The position numbers and the translations under genes were made by a program. 6,455 nt of DNA from Firmicutes bacterium CAG:552. Lineage in GTDB: Bacteria; Bacillota; Clostridia; Christensenellales; Pumilibacteraceae. The stretch is taken from the NCBI GenBank assembly GCA_000435495.1, contig FR884019.1, forward strand, positions 1-6,455. The letters run 5' to 3'. The notes beneath the pieces are model-generated. The model was not told the origin of the DNA. It saw only the letters and a list, made by a program, of their open reading frames with translations, and made no database searches. This document shows, one piece after another, positions 5,325-6,455 of the stretch; the stretch's first letter is position 1, and every line of letters starts with the position of its first letter.

Positions 5325-6302
5325 ATGAAATTACAATTAAACAATATTACAAAAAAATACGGCTCGGTTACCGCTTTGTCCGATTTTTCTTTTCAAACGG
5401 AAGACAAAAGATTCGTTGCGGTGGTAGGCCCGTCCGGATGTGGCAAAACTACGCTGCTTAGGATAATTGCCGGGTTGACGAAGCCGACGAGCGGCAGCAT
5501 TACTGTTGACGGCAAAGAGATAACTCAGTTACCGTGCGCAAAACGAAACGTCGCCATGGTTTTTCAAAACTATGCGCTTTCACCTTATCAGACTGTTTTC
5601 GAAAATATCGCTTTTCCGCTGAAGATGAAAAAGGCGGGTAAAAACGAAATAAGAGAAAAAGTAGCATCCGTTGCAGGGACATTAGGCATAACCGACAAGC
5701 TGGGCTGTTATCCGGATGAACTTAGCGGCGGTCAAAAACAGAGAACGGCAATAGGACGAGCCATGGTTTCTGATCCGAAAATATTTCTTTTAGATGAGCC
5801 GCTCAGTAATCTCGACGCAGTTTTAAAGGCGGATATGCGAGTGCTTATAACCGATTTGTATAAAAAATCAGACGCTACGTTTTTGTATGTAACGCACGAT
5901 CAGACCGAAGCGATGTCAATGGCAACCGATATAATCGTACTCAAAGACGGTAGTATAGAGCAAAGCGGTGCGCCGGAGCATGTCTATCGAAGACCGATAA
6001 ATAAATTCGTCGCAGGATTTATAGGTTCGCCGCAAATGAGCTTTTTGGACGGAAGTTTTATAGGCGAAAAAGGCTGCGTCGGGTTGCGTAGCGAAGACGT
6101 AACGGAAGGCGGCAGCATTAAAACGACTGTAAAAAGCGTTGAGCTGCTTGGCGGCGATGCGATAGCGTATTTACAAACAGAAGGCGGCGTGTTGAAAATG
6201 CGGACAAAAAAAGTTTTTGTTCGAGGAGAAACGGTGTTTGTGTCAATAAACAGAGATAACGTTTACAGATTTGACGACGACGGTAACGCAGTGTATTATT
6301 AG
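5325..6302 (+). CDS. ABC transporter ATP-binding protein, MalK/MsmX/UgpC-like
   Basis: This 325-residue cytoplasmic ATPase should power a carbohydrate importer by pairing with two permeases. Seen directly: Walker A GPSGCGKT (35-42), Q-loop FQNYALSP (80-87), signature LSGGQKQR (133-140), Walker B IFLLDEP (153-159), D-loop SNLDA (161-165) and H-loop THDQTEA (190-196). The region FIGSPQMSFLDG (232-243), almost the MalK consensus, leads into a TOBE-type domain with VGLRSEDV (252-259). It is shorter than MalK or MsmX (about 365-370), mainly in the C-terminal regulatory part. The ATG at 5325 is preferred over a GTG at 5313: GAGG sits six bases before the ATG, the protein then begins MKLQLNNITKKYG as relatives do, and the GTG lies at or before the predicted transcript start. 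No permease or binding protein is adjacent in the window, so it may be a shared ATPase like MsmX. Polyamine or phosphonate-type import is less likely but not excluded. Confidence 0.92.
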   Translation: MKLQLNNITKKYGSVTALSDFSFQTEDKRFVAVVGPSGCGKTTLLRIIAGLTKPTSGSITVDGKEITQLPCAKRNVAMVFQNYALSPYQTVFENIAFPLKMKKAGKNEIREKVASVAGTLGITDKLGCYPDELSGGQKQRTAIGRAMVSDPKIFLLDEPLSNLDAVLKADMRVLITDLYKKSDATFLYVTHDQTEAMSMATDIIVLKDGSIEQSGAPEHVYRRPINKFVAGFIGSPQMSFLDGSFIGEKGCVGLRSEDVTEGGSIKTTVKSVELLGGDAIAYLQTEGGVLKMRTKKVFVRGETVFVSINRDNVYRFDDDGNAVYY

Positions 6303-6428
6303 ACGTTGTTTACTCGGTGCATGCGCTCCGGACTTAATACGACTCTTTTAGAATATGTTCGGTCCTTTGCTCCTGAAACGACAATGCAGGATGATACAAA
6401 ACGGAATAACAAAAAAGCACCTTCGAAA
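6303..6428. other. Gap between the ABC ATPase and the IS end, no supported gene
   Basis: This 126-base stretch holds no intrinsic terminator that I can find; the best hairpin, CCGGAC with GTTCGG around 6328-6355, has a long loop and no T-tract. The plus-strand frame of the ATPase stays open from its stop to the window end, with an ATG at 6321 but no ribosome site. A minus-strand frame is also open for about 40 codons without a start. Neither encodes a recognised protein. Confidence 0.5.
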
Positions 6429-6455
6429 TGCTATGAACCCCAAAAGTTGGACAGT
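6429..6455 (+). mobile_element. Terminal inverted repeat of an IS3-family (IS150-like) insertion sequence, cut by the window edge
   Basis: The last 27 bases begin with TG and contain CCCCAAAAGTTGGACA, which I recognise as the terminal inverted repeat common to IS3-family, IS150-group elements of Bacillota. The 5'-TG places the outer boundary at about 6429, with the element body to the right, outside the window. No transposase sequence is visible, so identity rests on the repeat alone. A remnant or a solo end is possible. Confidence 0.6.

Overview
The window reads as a moderately low-GC chromosomal segment of a Gram-positive bacterium in the Bacillota, most likely an uncultured Clostridia relative. 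The evidence is an RNase J with a TTG start behind a strong GGAGG ribosome site, a MazF toxin very close to Bacillus subtilis NdoA, a TrmR/TrhP-type tRNA modification pair, and AT-rich terminators and promoters of sigma-A type. The species cannot be fixed from the sequence alone.

Layout from left to right. (1) 18-893 (+): an NDP-sugar nucleotidyltransferase with a short beta-helix tail. Its frame is open to the left edge, so it may start outside the window. (2) 936-978: an intrinsic terminator whose T-tract doubles as the -35 region of the next promoter. (3) 1031-4551 (+): a tight three-gene operon of RNase J, a TrmR-like O-methyltransferase and a U32-family (TrhP-like) protein, with one base between genes. 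The last two fit consecutive steps of wobble-uridine modification: hydroxylation to ho5U34, then methylation to mo5U34. RNase J adds RNA decay and maturation to the same transcript. (4) 4573-4607: a strong hairpin acting as a two-way terminator between convergent genes. (5) 5168-4607 (-): a MazEF-type toxin-antitoxin pair with a NdoA-like toxin and an unusually short ribbon-helix-helix antitoxin. (6) 5169-5324: a divergent intergenic region with a near-consensus promoter and two palindromes serving the next gene, plus a weaker promoter for the toxin-antitoxin pair. (7) 5325-6302 (+): an ATPase of the MalK/MsmX/UgpC carbohydrate-importer type, with no permease beside it. (8) 6429-6455: what looks like the terminal inverted repeat of an IS3-family insertion sequence running off the right edge.

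Most of the window is core RNA-metabolism and transport content. The points most worth a second look are the U32 protein's loss of the usual cysteine in its SKDLC motif, the shortened antitoxin, the terminator/promoter overlap before RNase J, and the palindrome-studded promoter of the lone ATPase next to an IS end. I saw no CRISPR array, tRNA, rRNA, phage gene or clearly new multi-gene system.
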